A stretch of DNA of 7,502 bases, taken from positions 1 to 7,502 of the forward strand of contig JAGHBW010000093.1 of NCBI GenBank assembly GCA_021160765.1. Reading direction: 5' to 3'. The notes beneath the pieces were generated by a model. The model saw nothing but the letters and a program-made list of their open reading frames with translations, searched no databases and was not told the DNA's origin. How positions within the stretch are numbered: the first letter of the stretch is position 1; every line of letters begins with the position of its first letter. This stretch comes from Thermoplasmata archaeon. Lineage in GTDB: Archaea > Thermoplasmatota > Penumbrarchaeia > Penumbrarchaeales > EX4484-36. Below are positions 1 through 5,340 of this stretch, piece by piece. The position numbers and the translations under genes were made by a program.

Positions 1-251
1 ACTGAAGGTGTAAATGTAACATATCCGGATCCGTCGGTATATTTAGTAGTTTTGGAGCCTGTAGTGGTGTCAGTTAGACGCACTGCTTCGTATGATGCAG
101 GTTGATTGGTATCGCTGTATTTTACATACACTTTAAAGGTATATGTTGTTGCAGTAGCATTCACCTCGCTTACCCCTACATCGAACACCAGTAGGCCCTG
201 TAGGCCAATAACCAGCCCGACCAGCAATAAACTCATACTCCATCTCTTCAT
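1..251 (-). CDS. Secreted surface protein, N-terminal part (3' end outside window)
   Basis: This partial gene reads leftward off the window edge; 83 codons are visible. The ATG at 251-249 follows a near-perfect ribosome binding site (GGAGGTGA, 258-265) by 6 bases, which fixes the start. Residues 2-5 are basic (KRW), followed by a hydrophobic stretch at about 6-24 (SMSLLLVGLVIGLQGLLVF). A signal-peptide cleavage site near VNA-TA (about residues 31-33) is plausible. The mature part opens with YTFKVYVKYSDT, then EAVRLTD and TDGSGYVTF. That is the pattern of a carboxypeptidase-regulatory-like or transthyretin-like beta sandwich, common in archaeal extracellular proteins. Seen: signal sequence and first beta domain. 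Inferred: export to the cell surface. The total length, C-terminal anchoring and function cannot be judged. A second reading frame across the same bases (133-408) has no family features and was not accepted. Confidence 0.85.
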   Translation of the reverse strand, partial: MKRWSMSLLLVGLVIGLQGLLVFDVGVSEVNATATTYTFKVYVKYSDTNQPASYEAVRLTDTTTGSKTTKYTDGSGYVTFTPS

Positions 252-257
252 TTTGTC

Positions 258-265
258 TCACCTCC
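258..265 (-). promoter_or_regulatory. Strong ribosome binding site of the secreted protein gene
   Basis: On the minus strand the bases read GGAGGTGA, fully complementary to the usual archaeal 16S rRNA 3' end (anti-SD CACCTCC). They lie 6 bases before the ATG at 251. This decides the start of a gene that is otherwise truncated by the window edge. Confidence 0.85.
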
Positions 266-279
266 TTTTTTCTTTTCTG

Positions 280-296
280 TGCCCTTTTTGAGGGCA
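280..296 (-). promoter_or_regulatory. Leader hairpin upstream of the secreted protein gene
   Basis: TGCCCT (280-285) and AGGGCA (291-296) form a perfect 6-bp stem with a 5-base loop. On the minus strand it would lie in the 5' leader, about 14 bases before the ribosome binding site, separated by an A-rich stretch. It could be an mRNA stability or translation element, or a protein site. There is no T-run behind it on the minus strand, so it does not look like a terminator. Its function is unproven. Confidence 0.4.
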
Positions 297-336
297 AATG
301 TGACATCTTTACAGGGGTTATTTCAATCTTTCTCAA

Positions 337-373
337 TTTTTGTACGCCTTTCTGCTTATCAGGCGTACAAAAA
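337..373. repeat. 13-bp perfect inverted repeat with 11-base spacer
   Basis: TTTTTGTACGCCT (337-349) is matched exactly by AGGCGTACAAAAA (361-373) around an 11-base spacer. It lies between two divergently transcribed genes. The size and symmetry suit a dimeric regulator's operator or a leader hairpin of the leftward gene. The right arm overlaps the first copy of the direct repeat at 364-420, so the GTACAAAAA core occurs three times in the region (once inverted, twice direct). Confidence 0.6.
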
Positions 374-420
374 ATGCGAAAAACGTAAATAGGATATATT
401 ATATTCACCTCCCCTCCTCC
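364..420. repeat. Intergenic direct repeat, copy A
   Basis: Copy A shares 19 identical bases, CGTACAAAAAATGCGAAAA (364-382), with copy B. It then shares weaker similarity (ACGTAAATA versus CTACAAATA) and ends in a matching pyrimidine-rich block, ATTCACCTCCCCTCCTCC (403-420). On the minus strand that block reads as a GGAGG-type, ribosome-binding-like sequence running into GTGAAT. The module is about 57 bp. The spacing between the copies is 113 bp. Confidence 0.6.
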
Positions 421-476
421 TTCTGATTTTTGTCATCTTTTGTTAAAAGAATAGGCGTTCTGATACCCCGGGGATC

Positions 477-530
477 CGTACAAAAAATGCGAAAACTACA
501 AATATGAAACCTCTATTCACCCCTTCCTCC
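477..530. repeat. Intergenic direct repeat, copy B
   Basis: This is the second copy of the module: the same 19-base core at 477-495 and the pyrimidine block ATTCACCCCTTCCTCC at 515-530. It is about 54 bp, with small gaps relative to copy A. It lacks the inverted partner arm that copy A has. On the minus strand it again reads GGAGG...GGGGTGAAT. It may be a duplicated promoter or 5' gene end, or a binding-site array; the sequence does not say which. Confidence 0.55.
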
Positions 531-594
531 TTTACGTTATCTGAATCTCTAAGAATTTCGTTTCTGCTCTCTCTCATGTGTCTCATCCGAAAGA

Positions 595-605
595 TTTATC
601 AAAAA
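595..605 (+). promoter_or_regulatory. Candidate TATA box for the gene at 632
   Basis: TTTATCAAAAA lies about 32 bases before the ATG at 632. At the usual archaeal TATA-to-start distance of about 26 bases, transcription would begin only a few bases before that ATG, giving a nearly leaderless mRNA. It is weaker than the TATA boxes elsewhere in the window and is offered as support for starting at 632 rather than at the upstream GTG (578). Confidence 0.35.
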
Positions 606-631
606 AAAATCTATCAACCCCCGGCGAGAAG

Positions 632-1237
632 ATGAATCGTCTTCCGAGAGAGTATCAAATCTACTTTAAAATAACCAGGCATATGGAGAGGGGGGCTGTA
701 AGGAGAATTCTGGAGGATTTGGAGAAGAAGTACTTTGTCGTTGAGAAGTACACAGATCACCGTTTCCCCTCCATGCTTTCAGCGATATTTGTGTATGATG
801 GTTTCCGCGAATCTTTAGAGAAATGGTCGGAGGTTCTTAAGGGAACCGCTCCAGTTCTGATAAATCCTGAGTATTCCTACAGAACAATTCTGGCGACGAG
901 GACTGGTAAATGGGATTACACCTTTGTGATCATGCGTGATTTTATTATGATAAAAGAGAAAGAGTTTGACAGTACCCTTTCCCGGTGTAAACAGCACCTT
1001 CAAAGAAGGAGATGGGAAAGAAGGGGCAGGAGGCCAAAGTACACCTTTGATGAGAGAGCTGTAATTGGTTTTTTCGGGGTTTTCTTTCCTTACTCGGTAA
1101 GGGAGACCTATTTTCTTTTCCAGTTACCGACAGTGAGAGGAATTTTTGGTGTTGGTGCCCCACCAAGTTATGGGGAGGTTGAGTACATGATCCGGGATAC
1201 AGAAAGAAGAGCAGGAAGATGCATCTCTAAAGACTAA
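632..1237 (+). CDS. Unrecognised protein; C-terminal part resembles a transposase N-terminal domain
   Basis: The gene encodes 201 residues from the ATG at 632. A GTG at 578 would add 18 residues but has no ribosome binding site. I recognise no family over the full length. Residues about 1-118 are mixed alpha/beta. A strongly basic tract follows (about 120-136, QRRRWERRGRRPK). Residues about 137-192 (DERAVIGFFGVFFPYSVRET, then VRGIFGVG, then PPSYGEVEYMIRD) match the layout of the N-terminal domain of IS5/IS1182-type transposases: a helix, SYRE-like turn, a leucine/proline-rich link, and vPSYxTfxrfi. No DDE catalytic domain follows; the stop comes about 15 residues later. It could be a decayed transposase fragment, a domesticated DNA-binding protein, or an unrelated protein with chance similarity. 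The DNA is more AT-rich than its neighbours, which fits transfer. The gap to the next gene is 60 bases. Confidence 0.6.
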   Translation: MNRLPREYQIYFKITRHMERGAVRRILEDLEKKYFVVEKYTDHRFPSMLSAIFVYDGFRESLEKWSEVLKGTAPVLINPEYSYRTILATRTGKWDYTFVIMRDFIMIKEKEFDSTLSRCKQHLQRRRWERRGRRPKYTFDERAVIGFFGVFFPYSVRETYFLFQLPTVRGIFGVGAPPSYGEVEYMIRDTERRAGRCISKD

Positions 1238-1245
1238 ACCACAGC

Positions 1246-1253
1246 CTTTATAA
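1246..1253 (+). promoter_or_regulatory. TATA box of the DUF89 gene
   Basis: CTTTATAA lies in the short gap after the preceding stop codon. Initiation about 26 bases downstream would fall near 1276, before the ribosome binding site at 1286-1291. This makes the ATG at 1298 the start and rules against the ATG at 1253, which overlaps the box itself. Confidence 0.6.
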
Positions 1254-1285
1254 TGCTCCCGGTATTCCCTGTTCTACCGGCTTCA

Positions 1286-1291
1286 GAGGTG
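1286..1291 (+). promoter_or_regulatory. Ribosome binding site deciding the DUF89 gene start
   Basis: GAGGTG ends 6 bases before the ATG at 1298. The longer reading from 1253 has no such site, and its extra 15 residues (hydrophobic, proline-containing) precede the conserved family N-terminus MKIHPQCVPC. Confidence 0.7.
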
Positions 1292-1297
1292 CTTTCT

Positions 1298-2185
1298 ATG
1301 AAGATACACCCGCAGTGCGTTCCATGTCTTCTGGGGAGGATACTGTACGAAATTAGACTAGCAGGGGGAGGGAAGGAGGCGGAATACAGAATAATGAAAA
1401 AAGCCCTTGAGATCTTAAATGAGAAATACAGTTATGAGAGATCATCCGTTGAAGTAGCCACAGAGGTGCATCGTGAGACGTACAAGATACTTGGGGAGGA
1501 GGATCCATACAGGGAGATGAAGAGAAGGTCAACGAAGATTGCAAAGGAGCTCCTCCCCCTTGCTGAGATGCTTCATAAGGAGGCGGAGGACAAGTTAACA
1601 TCTGCGGGGACGCTGGCTGTTGTGGGAAACCTTCTTGATTACGGAATTATGGATGCCATAACGGGTCCAGAGGTTCTGAAGGAGAACTTCCTTAACTATT
1701 ACCGCCAGGGTCTGGATGTAAATCACCTTAAGGAGGTAAAAAATTTTCTCCTACGGACTGAAAGCCCCCGAGTACTCTACTTCACAGACAACGCCGGTGA
1801 GGTTGTATTTGACCGCTTCATGATAGGTGAACTAAAAAAGATGGGGGCTGAGGTATACCTGGTGCTCAAGGGTGTGCCTATACTGACGGATGCAACCGTT
1901 GAGGATGCGGAGGATGCAGGCCTCCTTCAGATGGCGGATGGATATTACACTACACCCTCGTTTTATGTGGGCGTTGAACTTAAAAAAATGGATAAAAAAT
2001 TAAAAAGGGCCATGGAGGAGGCCACCCTCATCATCTACAAGGGGATGGCGAATTATGAGGCGGTCTCAGAACCGGAGGGGGGTTCTTACATGCCCCGGCT
2101 CTTCTTGATGAGGGCCAAATGCGACCCTGTGGCCTCCTCCTTAGGTGTGAAGAAGGGCCAGAATGTAGCCCTCCTTCAGATTTAA
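1298..2185 (+). CDS. DUF89 / ARMT1-like metal-dependent phosphatase (damage-control type)
   Basis: The protein has 295 residues, a normal length for archaeal DUF89 (COG1578) proteins such as AF1104 and PH1575. Visible motifs, in order: CVPC at 7-10, the CxxC of the prokaryotic subfamily; VVGNLLDYG at 108-116; TDNAGEVVFDRFM at 163-175; LKGVPILTDATVEDA at 190-204; IIYKGMANYE at 245-254; and the C-terminal AKCDPVASSLGV. D164 and N165 with D198 correspond to the metal-binding Asp-Asn...Asp set known in this family. Family members are cytosolic, Mg/Mn/Co-dependent phosphatases acting on sugar phosphates and damaged phosphometabolites; the substrate here cannot be read from sequence. The N-terminal half is a helical cap and the C-terminal half a Rossmann-like core. 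It has its own promoter. Its stop codon overlaps that of the convergent surface-protein gene within TTAA at 2182-2185. Confidence 0.93.
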   Translation: MKIHPQCVPCLLGRILYEIRLAGGGKEAEYRIMKKALEILNEKYSYERSSVEVATEVHRETYKILGEEDPYREMKRRSTKIAKELLPLAEMLHKEAEDKLTSAGTLAVVGNLLDYGIMDAITGPEVLKENFLNYYRQGLDVNHLKEVKNFLLRTESPRVLYFTDNAGEVVFDRFMIGELKKMGAEVYLVLKGVPILTDATVEDAEDAGLLQMADGYYTTPSFYVGVELKKMDKKLKRAMEEATLIIYKGMANYEAVSEPEGGSYMPRLFLMRAKCDPVASSLGVKKGQNVALLQI

Positions 2186-4347
2186 CTTCCATTCTCGTAG
2201 GTGTTCTCCCAGGTCTCCTCCTCTATCTGGGTGCCGTCATCGTTCACGTCTGTTACTCTTCTGTAATAGACGTGGTACTTCTCATGGTCCAGCACTCCAT
2301 CAGAGTCGTGATCCTCCTTGAGTGCACCAATTCTCCCTTCGGTGAGAAGTTCAACGTTCCCGTTGGAGTTGTTGTCGTATGATGTTATGTTTATCACAAG
2401 CGCCACCTCCTTCTCAGGGTAGCCGTCGGAGTTGCTGTCGTACTTCCAGCCCATCAGGAAGATGGTGTGGTTAAGCTCAGGGTTTCCGTCAGAGTTGTTG
2501 TCCCACAGCTCCTCTGACCAGAGCCAGTATCCTTCTGTCTCGTTCACACCATCACCATCTCTATCCACACCTCTGCCAACAGCCAGGAAGCGTTTCTGAT
2601 ACTCCGGGTTTCCGTCCCCATCAGCGTCTGTGTAGAGTTTCTGGGCAACACCTATTGTTACGTTTATCTCAGGGGAGAGCAGTTTCCTTCCCACGATGAC
2701 TGTGGAGTTCTCCTCTGTTATCACACCGCTCTTCAGGGTTCTTTTAACCGAAAGGAGGATGAAATCCTCCTCCGGGTTTCTCCCACCCAAAACCTTCTTC
2801 GCTCCGGCAGCCTCAACCTTCAATCTCACTGTATTTCCACTTCTCTCCTTTGTGATGTTCACAGCAACTGCGTGCTGAACAACCACCCCCCCGATCCTCG
2901 TCCGGTTCTCCACTGCAAAGGCACTGATCTCAATCACATTTCCTTGGGTGGTGTTCTTAACCGTGCCGTTGAAGACTACGAAGAAGACCCTCTTCCTCAA
3001 GGTGTTGTTCTCCGCTGCTACTATCACCACATTCTTCTCCCCCCCACCCTCGGTGACCTTGAGCACGAAGGCGCGCTCCCTCAGCGTGACACCGGCGGTG
3101 TTGTTTATCCTCTGAAAGGCGACCAATGCCATATCTTTCTTCGCCCCATCATCGCTGGCCTTTATCAGTATGACTGCCTCTTTGATGGGGACCATGTTCC
3201 TTCCCGCCTCGTGGCGGAAGAAGAAGAAGGCCTGCGCTTCTTTTCTGTCCATAACACCGTCGCCGTCGGTGTCGGTCATATTGAGTATACCAGCAGTGGC
3301 AAAGCTCTTCCTCGTCTGGAAGATGGTGTACCAGTAGCCGAAGGAGAGGTGCTTCACAGAGATGAAGTCTATTTTGCCATCAGAATCTGTGTCGTTCTTG
3401 ATGATGCTTGTGTAGGAGATCCCCTCAGCCACCTTCACCCCGTTTACCGTGAAGTTGGCGTATATTAAAAGAGCAACCTCCTCATAGTTAGGCACTCCAT
3501 CTGAATTCTTGTCCTCCATCTTCTTTTCAACACCCATCACATAGTAGAGTGTCCCGTTTATAGCGGTGAAGTTCTTCTGTCCATATGACACCTTTATCTC
3601 ATGAACCCACTCAGGGTTTCCATCCTTATCACTGTCTATGGTGGTCTTCTTCGTAACGTTCCAGGTGTATTTTTCAAAGTCGCTCTCTGTTAATCCAGCC
3701 TCCATGGTCTCAGGTGTTTTATCCTGAAGTTTTTCGCTCAGCTCCCTTGAGGTCTCCGAAATGTCTGTTTTGATATCGCTCTCAAGTTTTCCCTCAGCCT
3801 CCACGCTTACACCCTCCTCCTTCACAGGGATTACCGGCTTCTCGCTCATCTCAGGCTCTGGGACCTCCTCTGGTACCTTCTCCTCCTCTAGCCAACCTTC
3901 CGTATTTTGAAGAACAACCTTCTTGTCTCCCAGAAGGCCCATTGCCTCCTCTGCCTCAACATCCGGTTTTGGGGGCACGTCCGAGGGGCCAAGGTACCCC
4001 TCCTCGGATAGTAGATCGTCTGTGGAGCGGGTGCTTTCACCTTCAGGGGGAGAGACCTTCTCGGGTGCAGGAAGGGATGGTGCACCCCCGATGGGCGGAG
4101 GTCTCTCCTCCGGTGCGTACCTCTCCGCCTGGAAGGCTACAGACTCAGATTCCTCAAACCTCTCCTCCGCCTCACCCTTTGCATCATAAAATACCTCATC
4201 GTAGAGGCTCTCCTTGGGCACTCCGCTTTCGGGCCCTCTCTCCCCCCCTTGGAGGAGCAACCCGATTATCCCAAAACTGGCCAAAAGCACTGCCCCTATA
4301 AGAAGGAGGGGCAGAAGTTTTCTTTTTCCATTTTCTTCATCCGCCAT
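2182..4347 (-). CDS. Membrane-anchored surface protein with calcium-loop repeats and many N-glycosylation sites
   Basis: The protein has 721 residues and no cysteine. Residues 11-32 form one hydrophobic segment preceded by KRK, giving a signal anchor with the C-terminus outside. Residues 33-225 are Glu/Pro-rich and look disordered, like a stalk. From 238 there are eleven Dx[DN]xDG-type loops. Four start at D238, D279, D319 and D359; seven start at D574, D595, D616, D637, D658, D679 and D700 with exact 21-residue spacing. Some (D359, D279) fit a 12-residue EF-hand or dockerin-like loop with E at position 12. Beta-strand-like, loop-poor sequence lies between at about 399-573. All 20 N-X-S/T sequons lie at or after N230. 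I know no named family with this layout. Inferred role: calcium-stabilised, glycosylated extracellular protein (adhesin, S-layer-associated or structural). ATG at 4347 is preceded by GGTGAT, 3 bases away, and a TATA box. Confidence 0.85.
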   Translation of the reverse strand: MADEENGKRKLLPLLLIGAVLLASFGIIGLLLQGGERGPESGVPKESLYDEVFYDAKGEAEERFEESESVAFQAERYAPEERPPPIGGAPSLPAPEKVSPPEGESTRSTDDLLSEEGYLGPSDVPPKPDVEAEEAMGLLGDKKVVLQNTEGWLEEEKVPEEVPEPEMSEKPVIPVKEEGVSVEAEGKLESDIKTDISETSRELSEKLQDKTPETMEAGLTESDFEKYTWNVTKKTTIDSDKDGNPEWVHEIKVSYGQKNFTAINGTLYYVMGVEKKMEDKNSDGVPNYEEVALLIYANFTVNGVKVAEGISYTSIIKNDTDSDGKIDFISVKHLSFGYWYTIFQTRKSFATAGILNMTDTDGDGVMDRKEAQAFFFFRHEAGRNMVPIKEAVILIKASDDGAKKDMALVAFQRINNTAGVTLRERAFVLKVTEGGGEKNVVIVAAENNTLRKRVFFVVFNGTVKNTTQGNVIEISAFAVENRTRIGGVVVQHAVAVNITKERSGNTVRLKVEAAGAKKVLGGRNPEEDFILLSVKRTLKSGVITEENSTVIVGRKLLSPEINVTIGVAQKLYTDADGDGNPEYQKRFLAVGRGVDRDGDGVNETEGYWLWSEELWDNNSDGNPELNHTIFLMGWKYDSNSDGYPEKEVALVINITSYDNNSNGNVELLTEGRIGALKEDHDSDGVLDHEKYHVYYRRVTDVNDDGTQIEEETWENTYENGS
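2188..2628 (-). repeat. Seven protein repeats of exactly 21 residues, each starting with a calcium loop
   Basis: This is codons 574-720 of the surface protein. Each unit opens D-x-[DN]-x-[DN]-G and six of the seven have D or E at position 9; an aromatic- or hydrophobic-rich strand of about 12 residues follows. Loop sequences are DADGDGNPE, DRDGDGVNE, DNNSDGNPE, DSNSDGYPE, DNNSNGNVE, DHDSDGVLD and DVNDDGTQI. The fifth loop has N instead of D at position 5, and the seventh has I at position 9 but E at 10-12. At DNA level the units have diverged, so this is an old, selected periodicity rather than a recent tandem duplication. Confidence 0.8.
3154..3636 (-). repeat. Four protein repeats of 40-41 residues, each starting with a calcium loop
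   Basis: This is codons 238-398 of the surface protein. The loops DSDKDGNPE, DKNSDGVPN, DTDSDGKID and DTDGDGVMD start at 238, 279, 319 and 359. Each is followed by two strand-like segments; in the first two units the turn between them contains NFT or NG. The unit is about twice the 21-residue unit at the C-terminus, as though every second turn had lost or never had a calcium loop. Confidence 0.7.
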
Positions 4348-4376
4348 TTTATCACCGGATGAGGAATTCTCCGCAA

Positions 4377-4390
4377 GGTATATTTAAATG
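4377..4390 (-). promoter_or_regulatory. TATA box of the surface protein gene (leftward)
   Basis: On the minus strand the bases read CATTTAAATATACC. The centre is about 37 bases before the ATG at 4347, so transcription would start near 4358. That leaves a leader of about 11 bases containing GGTGAT (4351-4356) as a short-spaced ribosome binding site. Confidence 0.6.
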
Positions 4391-4439
4391 GGCGAAAATA
4401 TGTTGTAGAAAAAACTTGAAGAAAAAAGTTTCATACCCA

Positions 4440-4450
4440 TTTATATAAAA
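4440..4450 (+). promoter_or_regulatory. TATA box of the two-TM/winged-helix operon (rightward)
   Basis: TTTATATAAAA is a near-consensus archaeal TATA box. Initiation about 26 bases downstream would be near 4471. That is after the ATG at 4467 and before the ribosome-binding-like GAGGG at 4482-4486, which favours the ATG at 4494. It lies only about 55 bases from the leftward TATA box, so the two promoters could share regulation. Confidence 0.65.
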
Positions 4451-4493
4451 TGAAAATAAAAAAGCGATGGGGAAGCCCCCAGAGGGAATAACC

Positions 4494-5327
4494 ATGAAAA
4501 CAGCAGGACCTTACAGAGGTGTTGAGGACCCAATATCTGGAATATTCAATCTGGCGGAAGAGGTGTCCAGCCGTTCTGAGACCCTCCTATTCTACAGCCA
4601 TTTCGCCCTGATATTCACCCTCTTCGCCCTCTTTTTCGTCTTTATACTGATCTTCGCTGTTAAAAACATATTCTTCCGGATGGTCCTTGTGGCCATATTC
4701 ATAATGGGCATAATATCACTCCTGCTTATCAGCAGTCTGAGGGGATTTCTCAAAGACTTCGCTTACCGCTATTCGGCCATAAAAGCGATGAGGGAGGGCC
4801 CACCCGCTGTGGCGGTCCCTACAGGGAAGAACATGACTGACAGGTTCCTGGCATACCTTAAGGAGAACAACAGGGCCTTCAGAAGGCTTCTCAAGAAGAC
4901 CCCGGAGGTGCTGAGAAAGGATGCCTACATAAAGGGCGGAAGTGGAAAGAGGTACCACTACGACGCCTTCATACTGCTCAAACCACCGCTTCTATCCCGT
5001 CTTCTGAAAAGAGGTGAAGGTTACGCCCTCTTCATAAAGGAGTTGAAGCACATTCCCCGGGGGGAGGACATAGAGAGGATCCTAAACGAGTTGAATGACA
5101 TATACAGAGCCCACGGGGTTCTCCCTGCAAGGGTTTCCATAATCTTCAGAGCTCCCCCCTCATACAGAGGCATCCCGGAGGACCTCTACAGAACCCTTGT
5201 GGATGAGGGGGTTTACCTGCCTGGACGGAGAGGTAAAAGGCTCAATTTCCAGGTGGTTGCTGAACTTGAGGACGGGACCTATGAGTTTATACCTGTAATA
5301 CCCGACCTACCCAACATTCTACCGTAA
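4494..5327 (+). CDS. Two-TM membrane protein with a restriction-endonuclease-like D...ExK pattern
   Basis: The gene encodes 277 residues from the ATG at 4494 (GAGGG 7 bases upstream). An ATG at 4467 would give 286 residues but has no ribosome binding site and sits before the predicted transcription start. Two hydrophobic segments (about 32-56 and 60-82) form a hairpin; the rest, about 83-277, is soluble and rich in Arg/Lys, so probably cytoplasmic. The soluble part contains GGSGKRYHYDAFILL (about 148-162, D157), then GYALFIKELK (about 176-185, E183 and K185), then a helix (ERILNELNDIYRAHG) and a strand (ARVSIIFRA). The order strand-D, strand-ExK, helix, strand is that of PD-(D/E)xK nuclease-like domains. 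I infer a possible membrane-tethered nuclease-like domain, active or degenerate; I do not recognise a specific family. It is the first gene of an operon with the winged-helix gene 13 bases downstream. Confidence 0.75.
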   Translation: MKTAGPYRGVEDPISGIFNLAEEVSSRSETLLFYSHFALIFTLFALFFVFILIFAVKNIFFRMVLVAIFIMGIISLLLISSLRGFLKDFAYRYSAIKAMREGPPAVAVPTGKNMTDRFLAYLKENNRAFRRLLKKTPEVLRKDAYIKGGSGKRYHYDAFILLKPPLLSRLLKRGEGYALFIKELKHIPRGEDIERILNELNDIYRAHGVLPARVSIIFRAPPSYRGIPEDLYRTLVDEGVYLPGRRGKRLNFQVVAELEDGTYEFIPVIPDLPNILP

Positions 5328-5333
5328 GAGGTG
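5328..5333 (+). promoter_or_regulatory. Ribosome binding site deciding a TTG start
   Basis: GAGGTG directly follows the stop codon of the two-TM gene and ends 7 bases before the TTG at 5341. A second GGAG abuts the TTG and is too close to be used. No in-frame ATG or GTG nearby offers a better start. Confidence 0.6.
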
Positions 5334-5340
5334 TTAGGAG

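Larger units (their letters stand above)
252..631. other. Divergent intergenic region, AT-rich and repeat-bearing
   Basis: About 380 bases separate the leftward secreted protein gene from the rightward unrecognised gene. From left to right the region holds the leader with ribosome binding site and hairpin (258-296), a 13-bp inverted repeat (337-373), two related direct repeats (364-420, 477-530), an isolated CCCCGGGG (466-473) and a candidate TATA box (595-605). A leftward TATA-like stretch, ATATAATATATCC on the minus strand (about 391-404), falls inside copy A; it would give a leader of over 100 bases containing the inverted repeat. I see no convincing gene. A minus-strand GTG frame at 443-520 (25 codons, hydrophobic) begins inside copy B and is probably not coding. 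Confidence 0.6.

Noticed and set aside
337..373. Inverted repeat read as a terminator
   Set aside because: It lies between divergent starts rather than after a gene, and no T-run follows the stem in either orientation; an operator or leader role is likelier.
133..408. Minus-strand open frame of 91 codons starting at a GTG in direct repeat A
   Set aside because: It overlaps the secreted protein gene in another frame, has no family features, and the competing ATG at 251 has a perfect ribosome binding site plus a clear signal peptide.
464..476. ACCCCGGGGATCC resembles a cloning-vector polylinker
   Set aside because: It has one C more than the common pUC polylinker stretch, and the flanks (GAT before, GTAC after) do not match. 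Coincidence is likelier than contamination.
443..520. Minus-strand GTG frame of 25 hydrophobic codons in direct repeat B, preceded by a GGAGG-like run
   Set aside because: It is too short, lies in a repeat, and copy A does not keep the same frame because a T-run differs in length.
2154..2173. Short AGGGC...GCCCT stem near the end of the DUF89 gene as a terminator
   Set aside because: Only five base pairs, inside coding sequence on one side, with no T-run.
2872..3468. Plus-strand open frame of 198 codons
   Set aside because: It is antisense to the surface protein gene. The long frame is explained by the biased codon use of the repeat-rich sense strand, and the translation has no recognisable domain.
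3942..4301. Plus-strand frames rich in Pro, Ser and Arg opposite the acidic stalk
   Set aside because: They mirror the Glu/Pro-rich stalk codons, and have no start signal or family match.
4467..4493. Upstream ATG of the two-TM protein gene
   Set aside because: It has no ribosome binding site and lies slightly before the transcription start expected from the TATA box at 4440-4450. It remains possible if the gene is leaderless.
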